A stretch of 64,000 bases of DNA from Nyssa sinensis (GCA_008638375.1 CM018035.1:27200807-27264806); one strand, 5' to 3'. Positions 1 to 12,200 are shown, counted from the stretch's first letter. Program-made: numbers and translations. The notes: generated from the sequence alone by a model not told the origin.

Positions 1-560
1 TGCATGGTAAATTAAGGCATATTGGCATATTGTGAATCTTTGGAAACATGGAGTGTGTTGAGCACTTTGGTGCTATGCATTATGAGGGTGTAGATCCTAT
101 GGTGAAAAACCTAAAATGTGGCCAAAATGAATGGTACTTGCATGCCAACGGGAGAGGACCGTGAAGCGAGACATGTGTTGGGCATAGAGTTGCATGTGTG
201 TGTTATGCATATTGCCATTACATTGCATTAGTGAATTAGAGGGTTTATAGCTCACAAATGTTCACTTTGCACATGCCACAACTTATCTTTATTCTTTGTT
301 TAACATTGTGTCATACAAGCTGTCACGCTTACCCTACATGGGATTACATTTTTCAGATGAGACTCTCGGCACATGAGACTTGATGAAGTCTTGGAGCATG
401 GAGGGGAAAATAGACTTTGAAGTGTATTTGGCCTACAAACTATATTTTGTATGTAGGGGCATAAGCCCCATAAAGTTTATACTTTGTGTAAGTTATAAAC
501 TTGATTTTATGTTGGATTGTATGTAATTTGTATATTAAACATGAATGAGGAGCATGGAGC
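1..560 (+). mobile_element. 3' part of a long gypsy-type LTR
   Basis: Positions 20-480 match, in order, the 3' parts of the LTRs ending at 16985 and 55595. Shared landmarks are 'GCATTATGAGGGTGTAGATC', one copy of the unit 'GCCAACGGGAGAGGACCGTG', and 'GACTTGATGAAGTCTTGGAG'. A second related copy lies at 2625-3060. The usual TGACA end is not visible near 560, so the right border is an estimate. The left end is cut by the window. No coding sequence seen. Confidence 0.6.
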
Positions 561-1500
561 TCCAAGTAGTTACTTTGTTTTTGAAATATGATTGGGGATA
601 TTGAAAATATAGAATTGTGAAAAATAAATGTTCTATTAGGTGTTGTTAGTGTTGAGGAGGATAAGGGGGAGGAATGGGATGAGGAAAAATGTCAATAAAC
701 AAAGGAGACTGGTAAAAATTTTAAAGAATAACAACTAGGTTGAGTGGAGTAAGAAAGCATGCCTAGATTTTCTAAGTAAGGAATCAAATGAATTAAAAGG
801 AAAAATAAAGGTAAAGAAACGAAAATAAGGGCATGGGAGGAGACTTTGGGCAAATTAGTCAAAAATTACTTAAGGTCAAAAATAGGAAAAAAGGGTAAAA
901 TTATCATTTTACATGTTATAGGGTCCCACACCAAGTTTGGTGATGAAATAAATTGAAATGGGTACAAAAAATGTCAAAATCAAGATTTTAGGCCAATGTT
1001 GGAAATTCTGGTACTGTAGCAAAATGACTACTGGAATTACTGTAGCATGAGGGGTAAGAGGCCAGCAAACTAGCCAGCAGGCAAGCCCAGCAGCGCGCGC
1101 TGGCCTCCCAGGTCCTACTACCGCACGCCTGCACACCGCATGCTGCCTGCCTGTGCTTGCGCGTGCTTGGCCGCCCTTCTTCGCGCACCCACGTGCCCCT
1201 GCGCCTGCTCGTACGCATCTACAGCCTACCCAGTTGCCTTGCCACTTGTTGCCATGTCTTGCCCTACCCTTGAGAGCCCTATTTTGGCCTCATGCAAGGC
1301 CATGTTGGCAGTTGTCCTTGACTCCATTTTGAGGTCTACATGGGCATGCCATGACATGCCTTCTAAGACCATTTTAAGGCCATTCACTCCCATGTTAGAC
1401 ACCACCTTTTGGATGCCCCTTTTAGGCCACTTTTGGCCATTATACCAAACCATGTTGGGAACTATAGAGACCTGACAAATGAGGGTAAATTTTTTATTTT
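561..1500. other. Unassigned intergenic/LTR-internal sequence
   Basis: No convincing gene. A GC-richer patch at 1070-1300 contains many TGCC/CCTG repeats and gives open frames on both strands (including 111 codons on +), which I treat as a composition effect. It may be the U3 of the LTR fragment that follows; no TG start was identified. Confidence 0.4.
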
Positions 1501-3070
1501 GTTGGTAGGACATTATTCATGCATCGTTTGCCGATAGGGCGCTATACGTGCACATTTAGATATAAGTCATATTTAGGGGTATGTTTTGATTATTCCATAG
1601 AAGAGAAATATGCTTATAATGTTAAAATATACCTCCTATGTGAATTTGAGCTTAATCATAAATAGTTTGAAAAATTGGACCAAAAGGGCATCCCAGGGTG
1701 GCCTGGGTGGAACCTGCCAAACCCGGCCGTAGGCGAAAATAAATTTTTAAAAATTTTTATTTAAAATAATTTTAAGAACTTAGGTTAAAACAAAATGTCG
1801 AATTGAGGCGTTTCGGGACGGGTTGTAGTGTAACGGGGCCTCAGATTCATTAAGGGCAAAAAATGTCATTTTGCCCCTTTAGTATAAATACAGCCTTTAG
1901 AGTTAAAATTTCATGATTTTGGTCTGAGATATAGAGCAGAACTCGTGCATGGGAGAAAAGTGAAGAAAAACCCTAGGTTCTCCAAGCTTCAAGCCACCAA
2001 AACACACTCCTAGGCCAAGATTCTTGCAATACTTTCTTCTAGGAAGTTGTTCCTCTCATCAAGGGCTATATTCTCACCTAACAGTTCGGCTGCAAAGTGA
2101 ACACAACTCCCTCGGGTTGAGAAAAACCATTTTAGATATGATATCTTACTAAGTTAGGAATAGGTTTAAGTTTCTTTGCCTTTTTATGTGTTGGTTGAGT
2201 GATTTAGGTGTTTATTTGATGTTAAAAAATCACTTAGGTGGTAGTTGCTTTGAAAACTTAGACTTGGTAGTTTAGGTACTTTTGTGTTCTTTGAGTTTCT
2301 TGATAATTTGTTACTATGATGAAGGTATACCTTGCATATGTGTTTGGATTATTACATTCTATCTTATGTTTATGAAAAGAAACTCTTGTGGTTTGAGAGT
2401 TCTGATTTATCCCATGTATTGGTAGTTTGTGTATTTGTATTTTCGTTGAGAAATTGCTAAAGTAATGAACATGAAACTTGATCATATGTTTAATTCATTG
2501 AATTGTGGCTTAGATTCATGTAGACAAAGTGTTATAAATTTGAAGTTATGCTTTACTTTATGAATGAGACATAATTTAAGCTATATACCATGTGTTTGAT
2601 GAAATGTCCCATAGAATTTGCATTGAGAAAAATCAAGGCATGTTGGCATGGTGTGAATCCTTGGAAACATGGCGTGAGTTGAGCACTTTGGTGCTATACA
2701 TTATGAGGGTGTAGATCCTGTAGTGAAAAACTCAAAATTGGCCATTGGTACTTGCACGCCAACGTGGTCCGGACCGTGAAGCGAGACATACATTGGTACT
2801 TGCATGCCAACGGGAAAGAACTGTGAAGCGAGACATGGGTGACATAAAATTGCGTGTGTGTCATGCATATTGATATTGTATAGCATTGGGGATTGGAAGG
2901 TTATGGTTTTAAAATGTACACTAGCACATGTCACACCTTAAATTTGTTCCTAGCATTAGCATTGTGTCATACCAGTGGTTGTGTTGGCCCCTCGTGGGAT
3001 ATCATATTATAGATGAGGCTCCCAGTACTTGAAGACTTGATGAAGTCTTGAAGGATGGAGGGGAAGTGGT
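1501..3070 (+). mobile_element. LTR fragment with TATA box, truncated at 3' end
   Basis: Contains a good TATA box (1883-1890) followed by the block 'GGTTGAGAAAAACC' and 'TATGATATCTTACTAAGT' (about 2115-2160). That block is also found downstream of the promoter region in the LTRs at 13033-16985 and 47547-55595. At 2625-3060 it repeats the 3' landmarks seen at 20-420, including two copies (2743-2842) of the 'GCCAACG...GGACCGTGAAGCGAGACAT' unit. The copy stops at a (TA)n tract at 3070 before the LTR end. Confidence 0.55.
1883..1890 (+). promoter_or_regulatory. TATA box of LTR promoter
   Basis: TATAAATA in 'CCCCTTTAGTATAAATACAG', followed by sequence conserved in related LTRs. Consistent with the U3/R junction lying about 30 bp downstream. 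Activity cannot be judged from sequence. Confidence 0.5.
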
Positions 3071-3530
3071 ATATATATATATATACAAATACTCTAGTGC
3101 ATTTGTGGTGTAGGTACACCACACTTGTCTTATTTCATCTTCATCACACTAATTCATCATGTCATCATCTTATTATGATGTCTTCCAATATCATCATGTT
3201 CCAAAGCATCATACTTATACACAAGTTAATTAGGGACCATAGTCTTTAATTAAGTGCACTTGTACACTAATTCACCTAAATTTTCTCATATATTAATCCA
3301 CAATTAACACTAATTAGGGTTGATCATCAAGCAATAATCTTTGTCATTCAATCACATTTTAAAAAATGAGCATTACCAATTAAATGGCTTTTGCACACAC
3401 ATGTGCCTTTGTCTCCAAAATCATAATTTATTTGCCTTAATAAAAATTTCCATCATTCATTAAGGTTAGTCTCTAATAATATTCTTAATTATTCATAATT
3501 ATTCTAATATCATTGGGTTGGAGTGTTACA

Positions 3531-3548
3531 TTCTTCCCTTCTTAAAAG
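3531..3548 (-). promoter_or_regulatory. Polypurine tract of miniature element
   Basis: On the minus strand: 'ACTTTTAAGAAGGGAAGAA' directly before TGTAACACTCC. It is preceded by 'AGGACAAAACTA', the same arrangement as the PPT at 31506-31530. Confidence 0.6.
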
Positions 3549-3708
3549 TAGTTTTGTCCTAAGAACTCATCTCATCTTGTGGGGTAAAACATTTGTGTCC
3601 GCTCTCATTATATAGACCCCTGCTCTAACTTCGAATCTATGTATACTATTGTCTCCCATGGATCTATAAACTTTGCTTTTCTTAAATCTCCAAGAATCAT
3701 CAACCTTA

Positions 3709-3720
3709 GCTTTGATACCA
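3709..3720 (-). promoter_or_regulatory. Primer-binding site (initiator tRNA-Met)
   Basis: TGGTATCAAAGC on the minus strand, one mismatch from the plant tRNA-iMet PBS TGGTATCAGAGC. It lies two bases from the LTR end at 3723. Confidence 0.7.
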
Positions 3721-4719
3721 ACTGTAACATCCCTGAACCCTACCTTGCATGGAATCTAGGAAGTACAAACCACAAATTATCATTGAATTCATCTAATTCC
3801 CAGCTCATGTTATTATATCGCAACCAAACTTGTACAAATATTTAATACCAATGCAATATCTATATATCTTCATAGTCCGAACACAATGATTTCCAACCTT
3901 TATTTTGAGCATTTTTTTCGTGTGTGTGTTAGATTTCCCTGGATTCCATCATCCTTATAGACCACAGTGGTCTAAGACGCAATAGTGCATGTTAGAATGG
4001 ACCCTCAAACTATTCATTTAGATTCAACTTTGTTGAGTAATATGATTTATTTATCGAGAGTGTGAAACATCTCCACATTCAAATGGAGCGCGACTTTGAC
4101 TTCACGGACTTCCTAACAGGCCAAGAGTTCATCACTTGGTTTCAATAGTGTAAGTGGGCACAATACCTGACTATGATTGGCACGACATGGGAGGACTCTA
4201 TCAAAACCTTTGTCATGACCCAAAACTCACCCTACGGGGATTTAGGATTCGTGATCGGCCACCAAGGTCTCTCAATGATCATAACACCATTCTAATTACC
4301 ATTTAGTCAATTGTAGTGGAATGAATCTTTCTCTTTTCACATTCACAAAGTAAGCTACACAACTTGATCAATCAATTAAATATCATCACTAAAGGATATA
4401 GCTTCCATGTTAAGGAGTAGTATTGAGTAACATAACATTATACAATCTTAATTCAAAAAATACAAAAACTGTCTAGTCTATCTTCAATCAAGGACTCATC
4501 AAAAGAACTCGTTTCATCACTTATGCACTTATCCTGCGTCAGTTGAAAGCAAGTTTGTCTAGTCCTCACCTAAAAACATGGTAAACATTTGTAATGAGCT
4601 TGACAACTCTGTGAGTATTCCATAACATGCCAAGGGTTTTAAAACTACTATGTAGTTTTATTTTGAAATGTCTATACTCATATAGAATTAGAATACGTCA
4701 TACCAAAGTACAACAGATC

Positions 4720-5010
4720 AGAGGATAGTATCAGAGTCATTTTCATTAGATCTTAGTTCAATCACAGTCGTAAATCAATAATCGATAACATAGCTCAATC
4801 ATAATAATGATTGAATAACATAGTTCTATAACATATAGTCGATATTGTAATTCAATCATAGTTATGGTTCAAAGTCGTGGTTTAGTAACAATAATCATAG
4901 TTCAAATCAATATCATGGATCAATTATAGTTCGATAACAATTTCATAGTTTGATAATCAAAATCATAGTTCAATAGTTCTTAGTTTGATGATTCAAAGTT
5001 CAATCACAGT
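4720..5010. repeat. Degenerate 'CATAGTTCAATAA' simple repeat
   Basis: Variants of TAGTTCAAT, TCATAGTTC and TCGATAAC recur every 15-30 bp inside the solo LTR. A diverged short tandem array with no coding content. Confidence 0.5.
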
Positions 5011-5056
5011 TCATATTCGATATTCACAAAAGTTCAAACCATTAAAATTCCACTTC

Positions 5057-5357
5057 TATGGTCAGCAAATTAGAACCTCGTTGACTGAGATTGATATTTG
5101 ATAAGACTAGTTCGATAATGTCGTTCTGTGCTGCTCACCACCAATATACGCCGCGGTTAGGGTTTGATAAAGTCACAATCTATTCAATAATGACCAATCG
5201 TAGAAGATTTTATGGCCAGCAAATTAGAACCTTGTTGATTGAGATCGATATTCGATAACTAGTTCGATAATGCCATCTGTTCGGCTCACCACCAATATAC
5301 CCCATGGACAGGGTTCGATAAAGTCACAATCTATTCAATAATGACCAATCATAGAAG
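5057..5357. repeat. 154-bp tandem duplication inside solo LTR
   Basis: Copy 1 is 5057-5210 and copy 2 starts at 5211. Both begin TATGG[T/C]CAGCAAATTAGAACC, share 'CTCACCACCAATATAC', and end 'CAATAATGACCAATC'. Scattered differences show the duplication is not recent. Confidence 0.75.
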
Positions 5358-6379
5358 GGTGTTTCATTCAAAATATCAAAATCATATCCAAAATCAATAA
5401 CATCAATATCAATCTCAGTTATTCAAATAAGAGTTCCATATTTAGCCTTTAGTCAAAAAGTTCAGAGATCGGTAAGAAAATTGTATAGTGTCATGAGTAT
5501 CTTATAAAACATTTTGTTGAATCAAAGGAAAAACAATATAGATATCAATGAATCGTTTAAAATATGTACTAGGCACAATGTATCTATTAACAAAAGCTAT
5601 AAGGAAATGGCAATATACATCGATAAGTCATTCAAAATGATATAAAATGAAGGGTTCAAGTTATAAAAGAGTTTGATATTTACATCTATAATAAAACTCT
5701 TCTTATACATGGCATGAAATACTCACTTGATGTCCCAAAAGCTTAATCCAAAAATCCTTCCTTTAAACGAGGGTCCCTATAATCGCAATTCAAGGTCTTG
5801 TTACTTTCTTGTTTAAAACATCACACAATTCAACTATTAACTTAAAGCTCGTTCTATTCCAATTACCCTCTTCCCGTAATTTCATTAAGTCTTAAGGATG
5901 TATCGATCATTTTTTAGTTTGTTACCGAGTCATATTTTTCTCAAAAGGATGTCATCGTTAGGTCCAGCGTGTCAAAGATAATTGGTTTAGGATTTTTTAG
6001 ATCTAAATTTGAGTACCTATAGTTTATTTTAAGCCTAAGGGTGTTTTCATAATTTTACGCTTTTACGTGTCATATTTTTTGGTACTTTGCTTGCTAAAAT
6101 AGACTCTGTCGTTGAGTCCGGATTGTCCAAAATAGTCAAGATAGACTATCTTTTATATAATTGGCCCCAGGTATCATCAGGGGTAAAATGGTAATTTTAT
6201 ATTTTACCTGTCTTAATTTTTTGAGACTTAATCTCATAAATCAGACTCCGTCGTTGAGTTTGGAATGCCAGAAAATATTGGGTTACACTATCAGTTTTAT
6301 TTTATTTGGATACCGAAAATAATTTATTAATTTAATTAATTAATTTTATAATATATATTTATTCAGGTATTATCTTAAC

Positions 6380-6462
6380 CAAGTGCCTTAGCGGCACAGT
6401 GGCTCACACATGTGAGTTAAGTTCCACACACACGCAAACATCCCTGGTTCGAAACCTATTGG
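6380..6462 (+). repeat. tRNA-like module, antisense to its LTR
   Basis: A perfect internal Pol III box B, GGTTCGAAACC (6446-6456), lies about 50 bp after an A-box-like 'TTAGCGGCACAGTGG' (6388-6402). The leading 'ACCAAGTGCC' is shared with the modules at 20425-20512 and 26466-26552. No full cloverleaf was folded; I do not call it a tRNA gene. Confidence 0.45.
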
Positions 6463-9162
6463 CCGCAGCTTTTCTTATTATTATTTTTTTTTCTAATTTT
6501 CAAAAAACCAAATAGCGGATAGGGATTTTGAACAAGGATAGGTTATCCCTGTTCAAAACAAGGGTATTAAATCAATTCCTTATCCTCGTAGCCAAACGGT
6601 CCAATTTAGTTTTAAATTTAAAACCTAAACTCCCAAAACGACACAGTTTCATTAAAACCCAAACCACTTTATATTCAGGTCGGGGCCTGACTCGAATCCT
6701 ACCCGATGACCCGACCCTTACTATTTTTCTTCTTCGGCGAGGGTTCCGGTGTCTTCCCCGACGCTGGCGACTGTCTCCGGTGGAATTTTGACATGATTTC
6801 AATTGGGTTCGAATCTTAATTCCATGAGGATTCCATTTCTAGTTTTAGTTTTTCACATAGCTTCTTCCTTAAGCTCGAAATTAGGGTGTCACAGTCGGGC
6901 TCCGACGAGGGCTCGACTTTTCGACGACTACGTTTTTTCCTATTTCATGATGTTTTAAATAGTAATTTTTCTTTGTTTCTCTTCCTACATGTTTCTGGGA
7001 GTTAAGGGAACACTTTCCCATTGCTTAAGCCCCATGAATTGATCAAAATTTTGATCATCTATCCATCCTAACCGTACCTGTAACATGACCTTTCTCCTTG
7101 GTCTCTTGGCCATTTTAATCGATCTAAATTGCAGTATGATCCATTTTTAATATACTCTTTCGAGCCATGTAGGTGGTTTCAAGCTTAGGTCAAGTTTGTA
7201 CAAAAACATTATTTGTCACTATTTTGGGTTTACTAGTTATAGGCTTTCTTCCTAGTTTAACAAGACTATTTTCATCCAAATTTTCTTCATTTTTCAATAT
7301 CATATGCATGCATGCATTTAAAATCCATTAAACACTAGGTCTTGTATGGTTTTCTAGAGAGAGAAAACTTGAAGGGTTAGGGTTTTTACCTTTAATGGCA
7401 GCTTCTCTCCCCTTATTGCTTGTTGTAGATCTTCTCAAGCTTCTTAGGGCTTGAGTAGCACTGCATGCACAATCTCTTTTCCCTTATCTTCTTCTTCGTC
7501 TTTTTCTTCTTTTTCTTCTTTACCTTACTCTCTCTCTAAACTCACATGCACACACTCACTTTCTGTCATATGCATATCAGACCCATACATATGTACATAT
7601 ACACATATTTTACATCATGCTGAGGTGTTGCATGTGTTGTGAATGGTTGTGTTAGGTGGTGGGATGGGCTTTTATATGACATATATGTATATCATGTGAG
7701 ATATATGGCACAAATGTGGTTGCAGCCCAAGTGGCTTATTTTTTGGATATAAGTTTTTTCCACATTTTTGGTTTTGGGATCAAATCCCTTGGCCAACACT
7801 TTTGGCCCTTTTTCAAATCTTTTTTCCCTTATGCCTCGTTTGGCATTATCTCATTTCCCCTATTTTTGCTTTATTTCCATTTTTTTATTCTCGTCTAATT
7901 GTATTTTCATTTTTATTATATTTTTTGTAGTCTTTATTATCTCGGTTTTAATTTTCCGTAACTTTTCATTTTGCTTCGTAAAGTTTCTAATAGTAAATTA
8001 GTGACTTAATTCCCGGTAATCAGGTCGGGGTGTTATAACCTTCTATAGTGGTATTTTCAATTATGATGTATGTACCCATACTCAGACTTTCTATATTGGC
8101 AAACTTTGGATAGAGATATCCCTAGTCTTGGTAGCTCAGTCTTTAGGAACTCGTAGACATCAAGAGGACTCACATAAGATATTTCTTTTCTTATCTTGTC
8201 TAAGCATTTAGGTGAAGTTATTGAGTTTTTTACAAACTAGACTGACTTTTCTCTTGCCCATCTTACTACTTCTAGTCTATTCTGAGCAGTATAGATATTT
8301 ATTGAGATTTATCTTTGCGTCTATCTTTCCTAGGATTTACATAACTCATCCCATGGCTAAGATGGTGAGACTTGTATCTACCATAGCTAGTGGTATTTTG
8401 ATAGACCTACCCACCTTGATCTATTATCTCATGTTTGACATTTCCACATACCTTATAAAGTTAGTCTAGGATTTCCTATTCTTCTTAGTACGATTTTGAG
8501 AGACCACTATGGTGATCTTAAGGGGAATGAGCTTACTTGAATCTTTAAGATTACTAGGAATGTGATATCAAGTCATCGTGGTTAGATCTTTGGTAGAAAT
8601 GTCCGACAACCTTCACTTGTTGATGATACATCAGCTACTGGTACTACTGGCACTTCTACATCCTCATCACCTAAATAGACACAGACTTGGACTTTACAAT
8701 CTTGGTTTATTCAGGTCATGGAATAGATCACATCACTTTGATCATTCACTCAGTAGAGCATTGCATGTCACAATCATCGGATGGATGATCTTCAAGCTCA
8801 GGTAGATGCCTTTAAACGAGCACAACAAAATGATGTGATTGGCAAATTCATAGATCCCGATGATGATCTATGTGTGACTAATGCTTCTTCAAATGATGAT
8901 GGATTTCAATAAGTTTTTTATGGATTAGATACTATTTTATCTTTCATTTCATCTGATGTATCTAATATGCTTTGCCTTGTTTTGGATATCTTTTGGCACA
9001 GTCATATATAACATCTTATTGCCTTAATATTTATGTCTTTATATTGATGGTCTGTATAGTTTAATTTAACAACTGATATGCTTTCTTATGCTTTTCTATT
9101 GACTGTCTTAGATGATCCATCTTGATGCCTCTTTATTCTATGTTTTATTGCCACTTTATGAC

Positions 9163-9432
9163 AAAAAGGGGGAGAGATGAAATTTTAAATTTTTTTTTAT
9201 TAAGGGGGAGTGATTTTTTTCTCGGTATTTGTTACTTATCATAACACAGATGCTACTCATGATATGTTTTCCTAGTTGTGTTATGCAGATAATAGGTATT
9301 TTCATCATTTACAATCATAAAGTCTTGGTGGATTATTCTCATTTTTTGATTTTTAGTTTTGACAAAATGTAATGGATCAATATAGTAAAATATATTTTTA
9401 TATTTTGTCATGGAATCTTCAAAGGGGGAGAT
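9163..9432 (+). promoter_or_regulatory. Copia-type polypurine motifs
   Basis: Three purine runs: AAAAAGGGGGAGAGA (9163-9177), TAAGGGGGAG (9201-9210) and AAAGGGGGAGA (9421-9431). The last lies directly before a likely LTR start at 9433. Repeated AAAGGGGGAG motifs in the 3' region are typical of SIRE/Maximus-like copia elements. Confidence 0.5.
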
Positions 9433-10700
9433 TGGTAAGAAATTTGAGTTAGTCATGATTATAAATTCTCCTCTTTTTATGAGTTGTTGGAAATTCATTC
9501 CAAAATTTTATATTTTGTGTGTAATTATTAGGATAGACTACGTCTTGTTGCAACTTTTACCATTAGTCAATTCATATCGAGGAAGACTTGTCAACATCTA
9601 GACTCGAATTACAACTTGTATATCTAAAGAAAAGATCTCAATGATCAATCCATTGCTTTAGATTACACTCTTCAAAGGTAAATCACACTTAGACACTTTT
9701 GCAATGCATGATAAAATTATATTAGTGTGTCTCGTAATTTATCTAGAGTTTAGATTTAATATTATTATGGTTATTTTAATCCTAAGTGAGTTAGTTTTGA
9801 CTACAGGCTAATACACTTTAGGTAAAAATATTTTTTGAAAACTTTTAAAAGTATTTTATTACCTAAATTTAATTTTACTTGAATCATGTAACACTTTTAT
9901 CAAAATTGGAATATAAATTTTGGTAACATTCTCATATGAATAGAAAATCTATTCTTGTCCAAACAAAGAAGCAATTCCCATCCGAACACGTGAAGGATTT
10001 CGGCGACTTTTGATTGGCTATTCTTTATTCCAAATTATATTAGGGTTTAGTTGCCTTTAAATACCTATATGCAAAATTAGTAAAAATACAAGAGAGAAGA
10101 AGAGAAAGAGAATTAGGTTTTCATACTTTCGAGATAATCTTTTTTTTTTATTGAGTATTTAGTTGCTCTTAATGAATCCTTGAGTCTAAACATATATATA
10201 GATTAGGATATCATATATTCCCTTTTCAAAATGGTTATTGTGAGTCTTTTGCGTCTAAGAATCGAGTATTAGGTTCACTTTTTATCACAACACGTAGAGT
10301 GTTAATCTGTAGAGATCAGATTGGTGTTAGAAGTGGTGGAGCAGAGAAGATCATTGGTGAAGGCATAATTGGCTATACGAAAGATCATAACGGAAAGATT
10401 GTGGACATTGGCTAACAATGAGAGATTGCAACAGATAGTATTAAAGTTAGTTGAATCGATGTCTGGTGTATCTTTATATTGGGTTGAATTTATAATGGAG
10501 TTTTTTTTTGCAGGTCTGGATTTTCTTTCCCATGAGGGTTTTCCACGTATGACTCGGTGTTATGTCTCTCTTACATGTTGGTATTATTATTGATTAGTAT
10601 CTGTTAATAAGTATTTGGTCATATATTGCATGGAATCTAGTATTAAAAGTTTATATCTAATAGAACAACTAGTTTACCATTTAGTTCAACGATTCCTACC
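9433..10700 (+). mobile_element. Copia-type LTR-like sequence
   Basis: Starts TGGTAAGAAATTTGAG just after the PPT-like run. A TATA-like TTTAAATACC lies near 10047. The section 10360-10575 contains 'GGTCTGGATTTTC' and 'GGTTTTCCACGTATGA', sequences I associate with the R/U5 end of plant copia LTRs. The right border, near 10600-10760, is not defined and no second LTR copy is visible. An open frame of 74 codons at 10369 is incidental. Confidence 0.4.
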
Positions 10701-12200
10701 TAATTAGTTAGTTTAATTAGAAAAATTAAATTTGAACCTATTTGTGCAGCTCTGTGTGACAATTAATTAATTACATAATTAATTTAGTTAATTAGTTACA
10801 ACCCAAAACTACCTTCAAGTATAAAAAAAATGATATTCATACATATTTCAAGGGTGATGAGCTTTTTTGACAAATGAAAAATATATTATAATTAATCTAA
10901 GTTATAGAATACTTATGATATCCTATTCGGGTGGTGTAAGTGCCCATTCTTCTCACAATTCGTATGAGTTTGATGGTTCTTCCATCGTTATACAAAAAAA
11001 AAGAATAGTTATAATCTCCTTATTAGTAATACTTTATACAAAAGCGTTCATATACATAAGTGTTTTTTATTCTAATAATTAATATTACAAAGATATTTTT
11101 TCCCAAAAAATAATTATGACATAATAGAACTATTAATTATTAATCATGAAACAAAGTTGAGTTTCCAAAAAAATTATTAAGTCGTTGAATACTAATTATT
11201 AGATTTAAGGGTTTGATAGATTCTCATTGACTCAAATGGCTTGATCTTCTTAAATTTGAGTGAAAAGACAATGAATTTGTAGGAAATTTTCTTGAATATT
11301 AACATTTATAAGTTATACAACAAGTCAAGCATCATAGGTCATGATGTGTTAAAAAAATAATAAACATAAAATATATATTTTATTTAGGTTCAATTAAACC
11401 CCCCTTTTATTGAGCTTAATTTGTAACTTAAATACATATGAATCTTCATGCATATTTTCATGAGGAGACCACATTTTTCTTTTACATGAGTATCTGAGAC
11501 TTTTTCTTAACTAGTCACACCTGTGCAAATAGTCCTTCCTCTATCCCACTTGTCTCAGACCCTAGGGATGTTGTCATGCTTCGAGCCCCCTAGAGGTCTA
11601 GGAGTGATTATGAAGTATTAAGAAAAAAATTAATATTGATTTTACCACAATTGAATATGGAAGTTCTTGTAATTCATTATTTGGTCTCCCATAGTCTAAA
11701 TATTTCCAAGACTCAACGACATCCTTATAAACCAACCATTGGGAAAAACTGGATTTCTAGAAATGTCAGAATTTTGTTCTTTATAGGGAGAGTTAACTTT
11801 TTATTCTTTCAGAGTTAATTTTTAAAACTATTTTTATTAAATTCACATGAGGGATACTTTCTCATTTACATTTAATGTAAACAAGGTATTGTTCTAGGGC
11901 TAGAAGCCCAAAGAAAATTGTTTGCAATGTTCTCTCTGAGGTCCTTGATCCTTCAAAAGACCATGGATGCTTGTTGGAATGAGCACTAACTTTGTTTGAA
12001 CAAGCTTTTGTACTCACTTTGAACGAAGCTCACTGTTCTTCCTTTTCTTTTATGTCTGTCATGAACAACCTAATTTGAACAAGGTTTGAACTTGGTCTAA
12101 ATAAGATGTTCTTCATTCTTTTAACATTCAAAACAATTATTTAACACTTAAAAAACTATATGTTCAATTCGCAATCATGAATTTAAATATGCGAATCATA
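10701..12200. other. AT-rich unassigned stretch
   Basis: No open frame with convincing composition and no recognisable termini or repeats. Probably old retroelement decay. Confidence 0.4.

Larger units (their letters stand above)
3070..3950 (-). mobile_element. Miniature LTR element, 192-bp internal region
   Basis: On the minus strand the order is: 5' LTR fragment ending TGTTACA at 3723, PBS at 3709-3720, a 192-bp internal region (3531-3722), a PPT (3531-3548), then the start of a 3' LTR at 3530 (TGTAACACTCC). The internal region has no coding capacity. LTR starts and ends look like those of the other long-LTR gypsy families here (TGTAACA...TGTTACA). Both LTRs are incomplete: the left is cut near 3070 and the right fades near 3950. 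It could be a TRIM-like nonautonomous element, or a larger element that lost nearly all of its inside. Confidence 0.55.
4211..8037 (-). mobile_element. Solo LTR, 3827 bp, TSD ACCTT
   Basis: Plus-strand ends are TGTCATGACCC and ...GGGGTGTTATA. On the minus strand the LTR therefore starts TATAACACCCCGACC (TG mutated to TA) and ends GGGTCATGACA. Perfect 5-bp duplications ACCTT flank it (4206-4210 and 8038-8042). No PBS, PPT or internal domain is present, so it is a product of LTR-LTR recombination. Inside are a 154-bp tandem duplication (5057-5357), repeated U3 palindrome units (5951, 6101, 6242) and an antisense tRNA-like segment (6380-6462). It interrupts the ORF at 4083-8912. Confidence 0.85.
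4083..8912 (+). pseudogene. Decayed retroelement ORF split by a solo LTR
   Basis: An open frame starts at ATG 4083 and runs to 4210, broken only by one TAG. If the 3.8-kb solo LTR and one copy of its ACCTT duplication are left out, the frame continues at 8043 without a shift to a stop near 8205. Further conceptual sequence with several stops and frame changes runs on. It includes a 'LVSTIASGILIDLPTLIYYL' stretch (8370-8430), a Thr/Ser-rich linker and an acidic C-terminus containing 'MDDLQAQVDAFKRAQ' (8781-8825), ending at TAA 8910-8912. The pattern resembles the extra ORF found in many plant retroelements ('putative plant transposon protein' type domain), but I recognise this only by general layout. 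Purine runs of the AAAGGGGGAG type follow at 9163, 9202 and 9420, as in copia/SIRE-like elements. Function unknown; clearly dead. Confidence 0.5.

Noticed and set aside
1140..1475. 111-codon plus-strand frame with overlapping minus frame
   Set aside because: Cys/Ala/Pro-rich artefact of a GC-richer patch, open on both strands; no motif or start context.
6380..6462. Genuine tRNA gene
   Set aside because: Box B is perfect, but the A box has extra bases and I could not pair a full cloverleaf; kept only as a tRNA-like module.
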